Below are positions 53,298 through 61,362 of a stretch of 64,000 nucleotides of DNA, one piece after another. Both the position numbers and the translations under genes were made by a program. The stretch covers positions 62,001 through 126,000 of the forward strand of contig JALWTA010000030.1 in the NCBI GenBank assembly GCA_027082955.1, read 5' to 3'. The DNA comes from Sulfurovum sp. (GTDB lineage Bacteria > Campylobacterota > Campylobacteria > Campylobacterales > Sulfurovaceae). Position 1 is the first letter of the stretch; the number at the start of each line of letters is the position of its first letter. The notes under the pieces were generated by a model, which saw only the letters and a program-made list of their open reading frames with translations, had not been told where the DNA came from and searched no databases.

Positions 53298-54437
53298 CTA
53301 AGAGAGTCTCTCTTTAAAATCCTCATACCCAAATTCTCTGAGAATCTCTATTTTTCCATCGCTTTTTTCTACAGCGATAGCGGGAAGTTTGATACCGTTG
53401 AAGGTTGTGGCTTTGACCATGGTATAGTGCATCTGGTCTTCAAAGATGATCTTGTCACCAATCTGTAACGGTTTGTCGAAACTGTAATCTCCCATAATGT
53501 CTCCTGCAAGACAGGTATTACCGCCCAGACGGTAGGTGTAGGGTTTTTCACCCGCTTCCCCGGCCCCGCGTACTTCGGCACGGTAGGGCATGATGATGGT
53601 ATCTGGCATATGTGCTTCTGCAGAAGTATCGAGTATGGCAATATCGATACCGTTATGGACAATATCGAGAACGGTAGCGATCAGAACACCGGTTTCCCAT
53701 CCGACAGCTTCACCAGGTTCAAGATAGACTTCAACATTGTATTTTGCTTTAAACCGTTTGATAAGTGCGATCAGTTTGTCAATATCGTAACCCTTTCTTG
53801 TAATGTGGTGCCCTCCACCAAAATTGATCCATTTCATCTGCGGCAGGTAGCTTCCAAATTTTGATTCGAAGTGCTCCAGTACTGCTTCGAGTGCACTGCT
53901 GTCCTGTTCACACAGTGCGTGAAAGTGCAGACCGTCAAGATAGGGAAGCAGAGTGTCATCGAAGTTTTTCAAGGTTGTGCCCAGTCTGGAGTAGAGACCG
54001 CAGGGATTGTAGATCTCTTGCGGTGAAGCCGAGTGTTCGGGATTGATACGTAGCCCCAGAGACAGGTTTGGATTGATCTTTTTTGCAGTAGCAGCGAAAC
54101 GGTGAAACTGTGAAGGGGTATTGAACACCATATGGTGCGAGATGGCGGCGATTGCTTCAATCTCTTCTGCCTTGTACGCAGGTGAATAGGTGTGTACCTC
54201 TTTGCCAAACGTTTCGTCTGCCAGTTTCGCTTCATACAGTCCGCTGGCACAGCAGCCGTCAAGATAGGGACGTATGGTATCAAAGCTTTTCCAGAGGGCG
54301 TATCCTTTGAGGGCGAGAAGTACTTTTGCACCGCTTCTCTCTTTGACATCGTGGAGTATTTCGAGGTTGCGTATGAGCTTTTTCTCTTCAAGCAGCCAAC
54401 AGGGAGAAGGAAGGGTATGGAGGTTTTTTTCAGTCAT
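53298..54437 (-). CDS. nspC: Carboxynorspermidine decarboxylase NspC
   Basis: A 379-residue fold-III PLP enzyme. LLALKGYALW carries the PLP lysine, followed by HFHALCEQ, INFGGGHHITRKGYD, LEPGEAVGW and GGNTCLAGD. It decarboxylates carboxynorspermidine or carboxyspermidine in the alternative spermidine route common in Campylobacterota. The partner dehydrogenase is not in the window. It converges closely (8 bp) on tamB. Confidence 0.93.
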   Translation of the reverse strand: MTEKNLHTLPSPCWLLEEKKLIRNLEILHDVKERSGAKVLLALKGYALWKSFDTIRPYLDGCCASGLYEAKLADETFGKEVHTYSPAYKAEEIEAIAAISHHMVFNTPSQFHRFAATAKKINPNLSLGLRINPEHSASPQEIYNPCGLYSRLGTTLKNFDDTLLPYLDGLHFHALCEQDSSALEAVLEHFESKFGSYLPQMKWINFGGGHHITRKGYDIDKLIALIKRFKAKYNVEVYLEPGEAVGWETGVLIATVLDIVHNGIDIAILDTSAEAHMPDTIIMPYRAEVRGAGEAGEKPYTYRLGGNTCLAGDIMGDYSFDKPLQIGDKIIFEDQMHYTMVKATTFNGIKLPAIAVEKSDGKIEILREFGYEDFKERLS

Positions 54438-54516
54438 AGCGAATTATAACAGCAGAAGCTAAAAAATTTTGATATAATTGTTTAAGATTTGATTTTTTTA
54501 TAAATGGAGCAGACAA

Positions 54517-54993
54517 ATGATAACGAGAGAGAATGAGAAGCAGGGACATATCCGGTTTGACGGAAATGATATTGCACTGGCGGCAGCCATGCTTGAGAGG
54601 CTTTCCACGACGATAGAGATAGTGTATTATCTCATGTCAAGAGGTGAAGAGCGTTCATTTGTCCTTATGCTCGTGACAGCACAGAATGCCGATATAGCTG
54701 CCTTGATGGATGCGGAAAAACGCAATACTGACATCTTGTTCGAGATAGACAAAGAGAGAGCGATATATGCTGTGATATGTCAGGATACAAAAATAGACGG
54801 TGGATATCATTTTGGTGAACGTGTCATGTCACATCTTCAGAAGATAGGTGCAGTCGAACCCTATTGTGTGGAACTTGAAGTGCGTACAACGACCTATGAT
54901 ATAAAATATCTTATTTTTAAAGTTATTGAGGAGATGTTACGTGCCCAAAAAGAGGAGCGCTGTGGAGAGATTGTCTTCCGTACACTTCATTAA
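54517..54993 (+). CDS. 158-residue soluble protein, function unknown
   Basis: No signal peptide or membrane helix. The middle (about 85-112: IYAVICQDTKIDGGYHFGERVMSHL) recalls the strand-turn-helix of degenerate GGDEF-like folds in which relatives have QDT-x-x-x-G, but the catalytic GGDEF motif is absent, so I do not assign the domain. GGAG precedes the ATG at 54517, and a TATAAT lies at about 54473. It is immediately upstream of the rpmH promoter region. Confidence 0.6.
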   Translation: MITRENEKQGHIRFDGNDIALAAAMLERLSTTIEIVYYLMSRGEERSFVLMLVTAQNADIAALMDAEKRNTDILFEIDKERAIYAVICQDTKIDGGYHFGERVMSHLQKIGAVEPYCVELEVRTTTYDIKYLIFKVIEEMLRAQKEERCGEIVFRTLH

Positions 54994-55035
54994 TGAAGCA
55001 AGGGGTACTGGTTGTGAAGCAGTCACCTAAACAGA

Positions 55036-55069
55036 TATAATCCGCATTTAAGGCGATTTCAGATACAAT
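55036..55069 (+). promoter_or_regulatory. Two -10 boxes upstream of rpmH
   Basis: TATAAT at 55036-55041 and TACAAT at 55064-55069 could both drive the rpmH operon. No clear -35 boxes are visible. Confidence 0.45.
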
Positions 55070-55085
55070 CGCGTCCAAATAAATA

Positions 55086-55110
55086 GGGCTTTGGCAGAAA
55101 GAAGCCCTTT
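55086..55110 (+). promoter_or_regulatory. Hairpin in the rpmH leader
   Basis: GGGCTT, a 10-base loop, AAGCCC and TTT, 20 bp before the rpmH ATG. It looks like a weak attenuator or leader hairpin that could tune the high expression of the ribosomal protein gene. Confidence 0.45.
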
Positions 55111-55129
55111 ATCACGAAGGAAAAAGAGC

Positions 55130-55264
55130 ATGAAAAGAACATATCAGCCACACAATACACCACGTAAAAGAACACACGGTTTCAGAACAAGAATGAAAAC
55201 AAAAAACGGAAGAAAAGTCATCGCTGCAAGAAGAGCGAAAGGCAGAAAGAGACTGGCGGTATAA
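55130..55264 (+). CDS. rpmH: 50S ribosomal protein L34
   Basis: A 44-residue basic protein, [19 protein letters not shown] followed by [22 protein letters not shown], the full length and signature of L34. AAGGAAAAAGAGC precedes the ATG. It heads the rpmH-rnpA-yidC-jag-mnmE block conserved in many bacteria. Confidence 0.97.
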   Translation: MKRTYQPHNTPRKRTHGFRTRMKTKNGRKVIAARRAKGRKRLAV

Positions 55265-55275
55265 CCATCGCGCAT

Positions 55276-55623
55276 ATTAAACATTTTACGCGAATAAAGA
55301 CCAGTAAAGAATTTAACAGGATATACAATCATCCTGAAAAGACCTGGCACACTCCCTATTTCGTACTTTTTTACCAAAAGTCAGATCAACACAAAGTAGG
55401 ATTTGTTGCCAGCAAAAAGATCGGCAATGCAGTCCACAGAAACAGGGCAAAACGACTACTGCGCGCACATTTTATTGCACATATCGATACAGTGCGGGAA
55501 GGAAATTATATACTTGTCGCAAAACCGGCACTTCTGGAAGAGTCATTTCCAAAAGTACAGAAGGCATATCTATATGCACTGAAGCGATGCGGCGCGCTTC
55601 TCCCGCATTACAACAAAATTTAA
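55276..55623 (+). CDS. rnpA: Ribonuclease P protein component without a standard start codon
   Basis: The frame after rpmH encodes RnpA: FTRIKTSKEFNRIY near the N-terminus, then KVGFVASKKIGNAV and the RNA-binding signature HRNRAKRLLR, ending GALLPHYNKI. It binds the RNase P RNA and aids tRNA 5' processing. There is no ATG, GTG or TTG in this frame between the rpmH start and the conserved part. Possible initiators are ATT 55276 (giving 115 residues, the usual size), ATC 55267 or ATA 55261, the last overlapping the rpmH stop. The gene is certain; the exact start is not. Confidence 0.88.
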   Translation: MKHFTRIKTSKEFNRIYNHPEKTWHTPYFVLFYQKSDQHKVGFVASKKIGNAVHRNRAKRLLRAHFIAHIDTVREGNYILVAKPALLEESFPKVQKAYLYALKRCGALLPHYNKI

Positions 55624-55668
55624 ATCAAATAGGACTATACTGTCACTCTCTGATATAAAGGTATTATT

Positions 55669-57282
55669 TTGGAACAACAAGATCTGAACAAACGGTTACT
55701 TCTCGCATTGGCACTCTCATTTTTGGTATTTGTAGCATACAGCTATCTGTTTCAGCCTAAAGCAGGGCTTGAAGCAGAACAGAATCTGACTGCAGCATCT
55801 GCGCCGGCATTGGCAGATAAATCTGTTCCTTCACAGGCGGCTAAAGATGTAGCGCGCGAAGATACAAAAAGAGTATCTAATGCACCCAAAACACATCAGG
55901 ATGTTTTGACAACCATAGTCTCACCCACATTTAGGATGTCGATTGATACACTTGGACGTATTGGACAGTTTGAGCTTTTGGAGCAAAAATATCAGAATGC
56001 CGAGGGGCACAATCCTCAAATTCTGGCTGCTGACAAGCCAAAGCCGCTTGAAGTGCGTTTTGCCGATAAAGCACTGAACGATGAGGCCTTTAAAACACAT
56101 TATACGGTTTCAACTCCGGGAGAGATTGATCTTACTGACAAACCTGTTACACTGATTTTGACTCAGAAACTTTCTACTGTGACTTTGACCAAAACACTGA
56201 CCATTCAGCCAAACGGTGCCTACAGTGTTGATGTTGAGACATCTTCCAGCGTGCCTTATTTTATTACACCCGGACACCGTCCTATGGCCGACAGTTCAAG
56301 ATATATGATTGTGCGGGGAGCATTGATCAAGGGGGCTGACGGTGTGATTACTACCATCGAAGATGGCAAGGCGAAAGGCGATGAAGTGGTTAAACATGCC
56401 AAAATTGCTTCGGCGTTTGACCGTTATGTTGCCTCTTTGTTCTATAATTTCAAAGAGGGTATGAATGTCTCTGTGCTTAAAGAAGCAAATGGCGATCCGC
56501 TGCTGTTTGTGGAAGGTGCGAAAAAACTGCACCTTGGCGGATATATCGGTCCTAAGGAGTATCATGCACTGGCTTCCATCAATCCTGAATTGACAGATGC
56601 AATCGAGTTTGGTTGGTTCACATTCCTTTCAAGACCATTCTTTAAAGTACTGCTGTGGATACACGGTGCCATAGGAAACTGGGGCTGGGCGATCATACTC
56701 TTTACGCTGCTTGTGAAACTGGTGCTCTTCCCGCTCTCCTACAAGGGGATGATGTCTATGCAGAAACTCAAGGATCTCGCACCCAAGATGAAAGAGCTTC
56801 GCGAGAAGTATAAAGACGATCCGGCAAAACTCAACATGAAAATGATGGAGATGTACAAAAAACACGGTGCCAACCCGATGGGCGGTTGTCTGCCAATGCT
56901 GTTGCAGATCCCTGTTTTCTTTGCACTTTATCGTGTATTGCTCAATGCTGATGAACTTCAGGGAGCAGCATGGATTCACGGCTGGATTGAAAATCTTGCT
57001 GTTGCAGACCCATATTATATTCTGCCTGTTCTTATGGGAGCGAGTATGTGGTTCCAGCAGAAGATCACACCCAATAACTTTACCGATCCGATGCAGGAGA
57101 AAATCTTTAAGTTTTTCCCCGTTTTGATGGCTGGTATGTTCATTATTATGCCATTCCCATCAGGGCTGGTACTTTACTGGGTGGTCAATAACCTCTTTAC
57201 TATTGGGCAGCAGTATGTCATCAACACTGCCTATCAAAAACAAAAAGCGATAGCAGCACAAAAGAAAAACAAGGACGCATAA
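55669..57282 (+). CDS. yidC: Membrane protein insertase YidC
   Basis: A 537-residue insertase: N-terminal transmembrane helix (residues 9-26), a large periplasmic beta domain, and the C-terminal five-helix core (GNWGWAIILFTLLVKLVLFPL, seen as GWAIILFTLLVKLVLFPL; YKKHGANPMGGCLPMLLQIPVF; FPSGLVLYWVVNN). It inserts proteins into the inner membrane alone or with SecYEG. The start is the TTG 55669 with AAAGG 7 bp upstream. The yidD gene that usually lies between rnpA and yidC is missing: only 45 bp separate the two. Confidence 0.96.
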   Translation: MEQQDLNKRLLLALALSFLVFVAYSYLFQPKAGLEAEQNLTAASAPALADKSVPSQAAKDVAREDTKRVSNAPKTHQDVLTTIVSPTFRMSIDTLGRIGQFELLEQKYQNAEGHNPQILAADKPKPLEVRFADKALNDEAFKTHYTVSTPGEIDLTDKPVTLILTQKLSTVTLTKTLTIQPNGAYSVDVETSSSVPYFITPGHRPMADSSRYMIVRGALIKGADGVITTIEDGKAKGDEVVKHAKIASAFDRYVASLFYNFKEGMNVSVLKEANGDPLLFVEGAKKLHLGGYIGPKEYHALASINPELTDAIEFGWFTFLSRPFFKVLLWIHGAIGNWGWAIILFTLLVKLVLFPLSYKGMMSMQKLKDLAPKMKELREKYKDDPAKLNMKMMEMYKKHGANPMGGCLPMLLQIPVFFALYRVLLNADELQGAAWIHGWIENLAVADPYYILPVLMGASMWFQQKITPNNFTDPMQEKIFKFFPVLMAGMFIIMPFPSGLVLYWVVNNLFTIGQQYVINTAYQKQKAIAAQKKNKDA

Positions 57283-57283
57283 T

Positions 57284-58111
57284 ATGACAAAAGTAGAAGC
57301 ATCTACCCTTCAAGAGGCGTATGCGCTTGCTGCATCAGAGTTGTCATGTTCCGTTACACAATTACAGTGTGAGGTTATACAGTACCCATCCAAAGGTCTG
57401 TTTGGCCTATTTCAAAAGAAAGCGATCATTGTAGCGACACGCAAAACAGAAAATGATATAACTGTTCCAAAAGAGTCAGTGAGTCCTGAAGAAGAGAAAG
57501 ATGTTCCTGCAAGTATGCCCGAGGCTGTGATTGAAGAAAAACCTATGGAAGAAGCGTATAGCAAAACTCCTCTTCCTGCCTCAGAAGATACGATCGTAGA
57601 AGGTTTTTTTGAAACAGATCAGGAGAACAGCGCTATAGAGAGAGACAATCTGCTCTCTGAAAGTATCGAAGAGAGTCTTAAACATCTTTTTGAGGTTTCC
57701 TGCTTTGATATTGATGTCGTAGAAGTGGATGTTGTAGACAATACAGCATTGATCTTTATCGATGGTGAGGATGCTGCATTGCTTATCGGTAAAGAGGGGT
57801 ACCGATACAATGCCCTCTCTTATATGCTTTTTAACTGGCTACACAGCAAATATCAGCTTTACATCAAACTTGAGATCGCAGCGTTTTTAACATCTCAGCA
57901 AGAGATGATACGCAACTACCTGCAGCCTGTTATTGAGAATGTGCATCGGTATGGCAAGGCAAAAACACGTTTCCTTGACGGTATTCTTGTGCAAATCGCA
58001 CTTGAACAGCTAAGGGAAGCTTTTCCGGACAAGTATGTCGCCATCAAAACGGCACGTTCAGGCAAACGTTTTGTCGTGGTGAATGCATTTAACGCCAAAC
58101 ATCATGCATAG
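57284..58111 (+). CDS. jag: Jag/KhpB-type RNA-binding protein
   Basis: The 275-residue protein has an N-terminal Jag domain (about 1-50, ending YPSKGLFGLFQKKAIIV, seen as SKGLFGLFQKKA), an acidic low-complexity linker, a KH domain (about 130-195 with ALLIGKEGYRYNALSYM) and a C-terminal R3H domain (about 205-270). KhpB-type proteins bind RNA and affect cell shape and division. It starts 1 bp after yidC and overlaps mnmE. Confidence 0.9.
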   Translation: MTKVEASTLQEAYALAASELSCSVTQLQCEVIQYPSKGLFGLFQKKAIIVATRKTENDITVPKESVSPEEEKDVPASMPEAVIEEKPMEEAYSKTPLPASEDTIVEGFFETDQENSAIERDNLLSESIEESLKHLFEVSCFDIDVVEVDVVDNTALIFIDGEDAALLIGKEGYRYNALSYMLFNWLHSKYQLYIKLEIAAFLTSQQEMIRNYLQPVIENVHRYGKAKTRFLDGILVQIALEQLREAFPDKYVAIKTARSGKRFVVVNAFNAKHHA

Positions 58112-59444
58112 TACCATTGCTGCAATTGCAACTGCACACGGTGTTTCGTCCATTTCGATCATCCGTGTCAGTGGCACTGCCGCATTTAAGATTGCACAAA
58201 GGGTTGCGCACAAAGACAAGATCGTCCCACGGCATGCGTATTTGAGCTCCATTTACAATCAAGATGACATTTTGATCGATCAGGCGATTATCATCTATTT
58301 TGCTGCCCCCAATAGTTTTACGGGAGAAGATATCGTAGAGTTCCAGTGTCATGGCGGAGTGGTTGTTGCTCAGGAAGTTCTTGATACCGTATTGGCATAC
58401 GGTGCACGACTGGCAGAACCCGGAGAGTTCTCCAAACGTGCATTTTTAAACGGTAAAATAGACCTGACAGAAGCGGAAGCTATTTCAAAACTGATCGAAG
58501 CCAAAAGTCTTGATGCCGCCAAAATACTTGCCAAACAGATGAAAGGTGAGCTTAGAGGATTTGTTGAAGAGAGCAGAGAAGCTCTCCTACGTTCTCTTGC
58601 TTATTCTGAGGTGATGATCGATTATGCTGAAGAGGATATTCCTGAAGATATATTGGAGAGTATACTTTCACAATTGCATGCGCTTACAGAAAAGATTACA
58701 AAGATTGTAGATACAAGTCATAGACGTCGTGGGCTGATAGAAGGATTCAAGGTAGCTATTGTCGGGAAACCCAATGTCGGGAAAAGCTCTCTGCTCAATG
58801 CGCTGCTCTCCTATGAGAGGGCGATTGTAAGTGATATCGCCGGTACGACACGGGATACTATTGAGGAGCAGGTGCGGATAGGTTCTCATGTGATCCGTAT
58901 GATCGATACAGCCGGTATCAGAGAATCACAAGATACGATTGAAAAGATTGGTATCGACCGTTCGATACGTTCTGTAGAAGATGCAGATGTGATCATTGCG
59001 TTGTTCGATGGTTCTCGCCCTTTCGATGAAGAAGATGAAAATATTGTATCGATTATAAGAAATCACCGAGAAAAACAGAGTATAGTTGCTATTAACAAGT
59101 CTGATTTGCCCCAGGTTTTGGAAATGACGCATCTTGAAAAGTATGCTCCCATTGCAGTAAGTGCAAAACGTGGTTTTTCAAGATTGACCGATGCCCTTAA
59201 AAAATTGCTCGACAGTATTGGCGAAGGAGAGGAGCTTATGTTAGTTACCACACGGCAGATAGAGGCGGTCGAACGTGCGAAACAGGAGATCCTGAATGCA
59301 AAAGAACCTCTATTATCCGGTGAACTGGAATTTTTCTCCTATCATTTGCAGGAAGCTGTGAAGGCAATTTCTTCGATTTCGAAACCTTTTGACAGTGAGG
59401 AGATTCTCGATCGAATGTTTGGGGAGTTCTGTCTTGGAAAATAG
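58104..59444 (+). CDS. mnmE: tRNA modification GTPase MnmE
   Basis: A 446-residue GTPase: N-terminal folate-binding domain (TIAAIATAHGVSSISIIRVSG split as IAAIATAHGVSSISIIRVSG), helical domain, G domain with GKPNVGKSSLLNAL, DIAGTTRD, DTAG and NKSD, and the catalytic C-terminal Cys in FGEFCLGK. With MnmG it adds carboxymethylaminomethyl to U34. The ATG at 58104 overlaps the jag stop by 8 bp. Confidence 0.96.
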   Translation: MHSTIAAIATAHGVSSISIIRVSGTAAFKIAQRVAHKDKIVPRHAYLSSIYNQDDILIDQAIIIYFAAPNSFTGEDIVEFQCHGGVVVAQEVLDTVLAYGARLAEPGEFSKRAFLNGKIDLTEAEAISKLIEAKSLDAAKILAKQMKGELRGFVEESREALLRSLAYSEVMIDYAEEDIPEDILESILSQLHALTEKITKIVDTSHRRRGLIEGFKVAIVGKPNVGKSSLLNALLSYERAIVSDIAGTTRDTIEEQVRIGSHVIRMIDTAGIRESQDTIEKIGIDRSIRSVEDADVIIALFDGSRPFDEEDENIVSIIRNHREKQSIVAINKSDLPQVLEMTHLEKYAPIAVSAKRGFSRLTDALKKLLDSIGEGEELMLVTTRQIEAVERAKQEILNAKEPLLSGELEFFSYHLQEAVKAISSISKPFDSEEILDRMFGEFCLGK

Positions 59445-59790
59445 CGAGTGGTACGAAAAACTGCTGCATATCTTTCGTGAGATAGGCAAGCATGAAGATT
59501 TTGAAATATATCTCTTTATCGGACTGTTACTGTTTACGCTCTGGTTCATTCGAAGTACCGTAAAATATTATTATGGGCAGAAGCGTAAACTAAGGCATAT
59601 GCATCGCTTCGCACGAGAAGGTGATGTGGATGCTCAGAGGCATCTCGCCGCACGGTATAGAAAGGGAGATATTCTTCCCAAAAGCTGTGAGAGGGCAGCG
59701 TACTGGTATCATAAAGTTGCACTCACAGGCGATGAAGAAGCAAAAGGATACCTGCAGAAGTTTTTGGAAAGTCATCGAAAAAAATGTTGA
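59434..59790 (+). CDS. Membrane-anchored Sel1-like repeat protein
   Basis: I start this at the TTG 59434 because GGGGAG lies 7 bp upstream (59421-59426), inside the end of mnmE. The 118-residue product has a transmembrane helix at about 27-45 (YLFIGLLLFTLWFIRSTV) and a C-terminal Sel1-like pair (DAQRHLAARYRKGDILPKSCERAAYWYHK, seen as AQRHLAARYRKG and ERAAYWYHKVAL). It is probably an inner-membrane scaffold; its partner is unknown. Confidence 0.7.
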   Translation: MENSEWYEKLLHIFREIGKHEDFEIYLFIGLLLFTLWFIRSTVKYYYGQKRKLRHMHRFAREGDVDAQRHLAARYRKGDILPKSCERAAYWYHKVALTGDEEAKGYLQKFLESHRKKC

Positions 59791-59840
59791 GTAGTATTCG
59801 CATGCTATAATGACACAACAATTTCATAAAGGGAAAGAGA

Positions 59841-60479
59841 ATGAAGAGACACTACATTATCATTGGATTTATATCGGTATTTTTTGCGTGGTTTGCGACA
59901 GGATGTGTACAGCGTGGACTTCCCGCACTTCCCGGAGATCAAGGCTACACACATGGATGGAGCAGCAGTGAAGAGCAGGAAAATATCGATATTTCCGATC
60001 TTGACAAGAATTTGACAGAGAGTGGCGCTACCATAAACACGGAAGCTGAAAAAGTACCCCGTATTCCATTCCCGGTAGATGAGTACGCAAGACTGCACAG
60101 AATGGGAAAAGGTACTGTCAAAGGACAGATATATCTCTCTGACGGATATGACAGAAAAGTGTTTGGGAAGGGAACACGCCTTTATCTGAACCCTAGAACC
60201 AGTTATTCAGATCAGTGGTACCGTGAAAGTTATATCGGTGGGCACAAGATGCAAAAAGCCGATGACAGACTCTTTAACTATCTGCGTTTTACCTCTTCTG
60301 ATCAAAACGGGAACTTTGCCTTCTACGGTGTGCCTTCCGGAAGTTACTATATGATAGGTACCGTTACCTGTGGAGCAGAATGCGGCTATGACAGACCTAA
60401 GCAAGTCCGCATTGCGACACTGGTAACGATCAGAGGTAATCAAGTAATTAACAAGGATCTTGTCGGACCGATGTACTAG
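59841..60479 (+). CDS. Putative lipoprotein
   Basis: A 212-residue exported protein with a lipobox (FATGC at about residues 18-22) after a hydrophobic signal. The mature part has a proline-rich start and a beta-rich domain (GTVKGQIYLSDGYDRKVFG, GNFAFYGVPSGSYYMIGTV) that resembles carboxypeptidase-regulatory-like or prealbumin-like folds. AAAGGGAAAGAG precedes the ATG. I do not recognise its function. It converges on the dUTPase gene. Confidence 0.75.
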   Translation: MKRHYIIIGFISVFFAWFATGCVQRGLPALPGDQGYTHGWSSSEEQENIDISDLDKNLTESGATINTEAEKVPRIPFPVDEYARLHRMGKGTVKGQIYLSDGYDRKVFGKGTRLYLNPRTSYSDQWYRESYIGGHKMQKADDRLFNYLRFTSSDQNGNFAFYGVPSGSYYMIGTVTCGAECGYDRPKQVRIATLVTIRGNQVINKDLVGPMY

Positions 60480-60530
60480 TGTATCCTTGTCAATGGGTAC
60501 GTAAAAATTTTATCTCGGAGAAGGTAGTAT

Positions 60531-61211
60531 TTACTTTCCGGGATAATATCTCTTCAATGCTTCATAGAGGGCACTGGGTGTAATGTGAGGTGTCTTATCA
60601 AGGATTCTCTGCATTGTGACATTGTCCTCTTCTCCATCCCACTCTTTGATGTAACTGCCTTCCTTGTAACCATGATCTTGTCTGAACTGGTTGAGGATGT
60701 TTTTGCCTATATAGAGTTTGTAGAGACTGTCAAGATTGAGCCCCGACTGCATGGCAATATCGAAAAACTGCATGACCAGTTTTTCGGTCGATCCGCCGCA
60801 AAGCAGGGTACGCATGAGTTCTTCGACTGTTTCGATCTGTTCGTAATTGTCTTTTTCAGTTGCAACTGTAGGTTCTCTAAACGCATCGAAATTGGGCAGA
60901 TTGACGATATTGTCTGCTAAATCTTCTATGGTACCAAGCGCTTTGTTTTGGTAGTCTGCAAGTGCCTGCGACATGATAAAGTGCCAGATATCCACCGCTT
61001 CAATTTTGATGTTTTCATAGTCAGGATCGGCATCGATGTTCTTCCAGTGTTTCCACGGATAGCTCTCTATCAGTTCTGCACATTCAAGGTAGGCACAGCG
61101 TTTCCAGTCGATCAGCTTTCCGTTCTTGGTAATGCCGTTCTCCCATCCTTCGCCATTGGTGGCATCATTGAGCTGCTGCTGGAGTTTGAGCATTTGCACG
61201 ATCATTTTCAT
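60531..61211 (-). CDS. dut: Dimeric dUTPase (Campylobacter type)
   Basis: A 226-residue all-helical pyrophosphatase of the dimeric dUTPase family, as in Campylobacter jejuni. Conserved motifs include LNDATNGEGWENGITKNGK, KRCAYLECAELIESYPWKHWK (seen as YLECAELIESYPWKHWK) with the metal-binding Glu pair, and IEAVDIWHFIMS with the Asp. It hydrolyses dUTP to dUMP. I choose the ATG at 61211, because AAAGG is 7 bp upstream; the ATG at 61217 lies too close to it. Confidence 0.9.
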   Translation of the reverse strand: MKMIVQMLKLQQQLNDATNGEGWENGITKNGKLIDWKRCAYLECAELIESYPWKHWKNIDADPDYENIKIEAVDIWHFIMSQALADYQNKALGTIEDLADNIVNLPNFDAFREPTVATEKDNYEQIETVEELMRTLLCGGSTEKLVMQFFDIAMQSGLNLDSLYKLYIGKNILNQFRQDHGYKEGSYIKEWDGEEDNVTMQRILDKTPHITPSALYEALKRYYPGK

Positions 61212-61362
61212 AAACATACCTTTCAGAAGAAATAGATAATGAATAATACCCTAAATGCATTGTTGAATGCCTAAATGAGCATATTTATTCAAAGAGCTTA
61301 ACCATTTTTGGCTAAAATATTTTTTATCCGCTTTATTGAATGTATAAAAATAAGGAATTATT

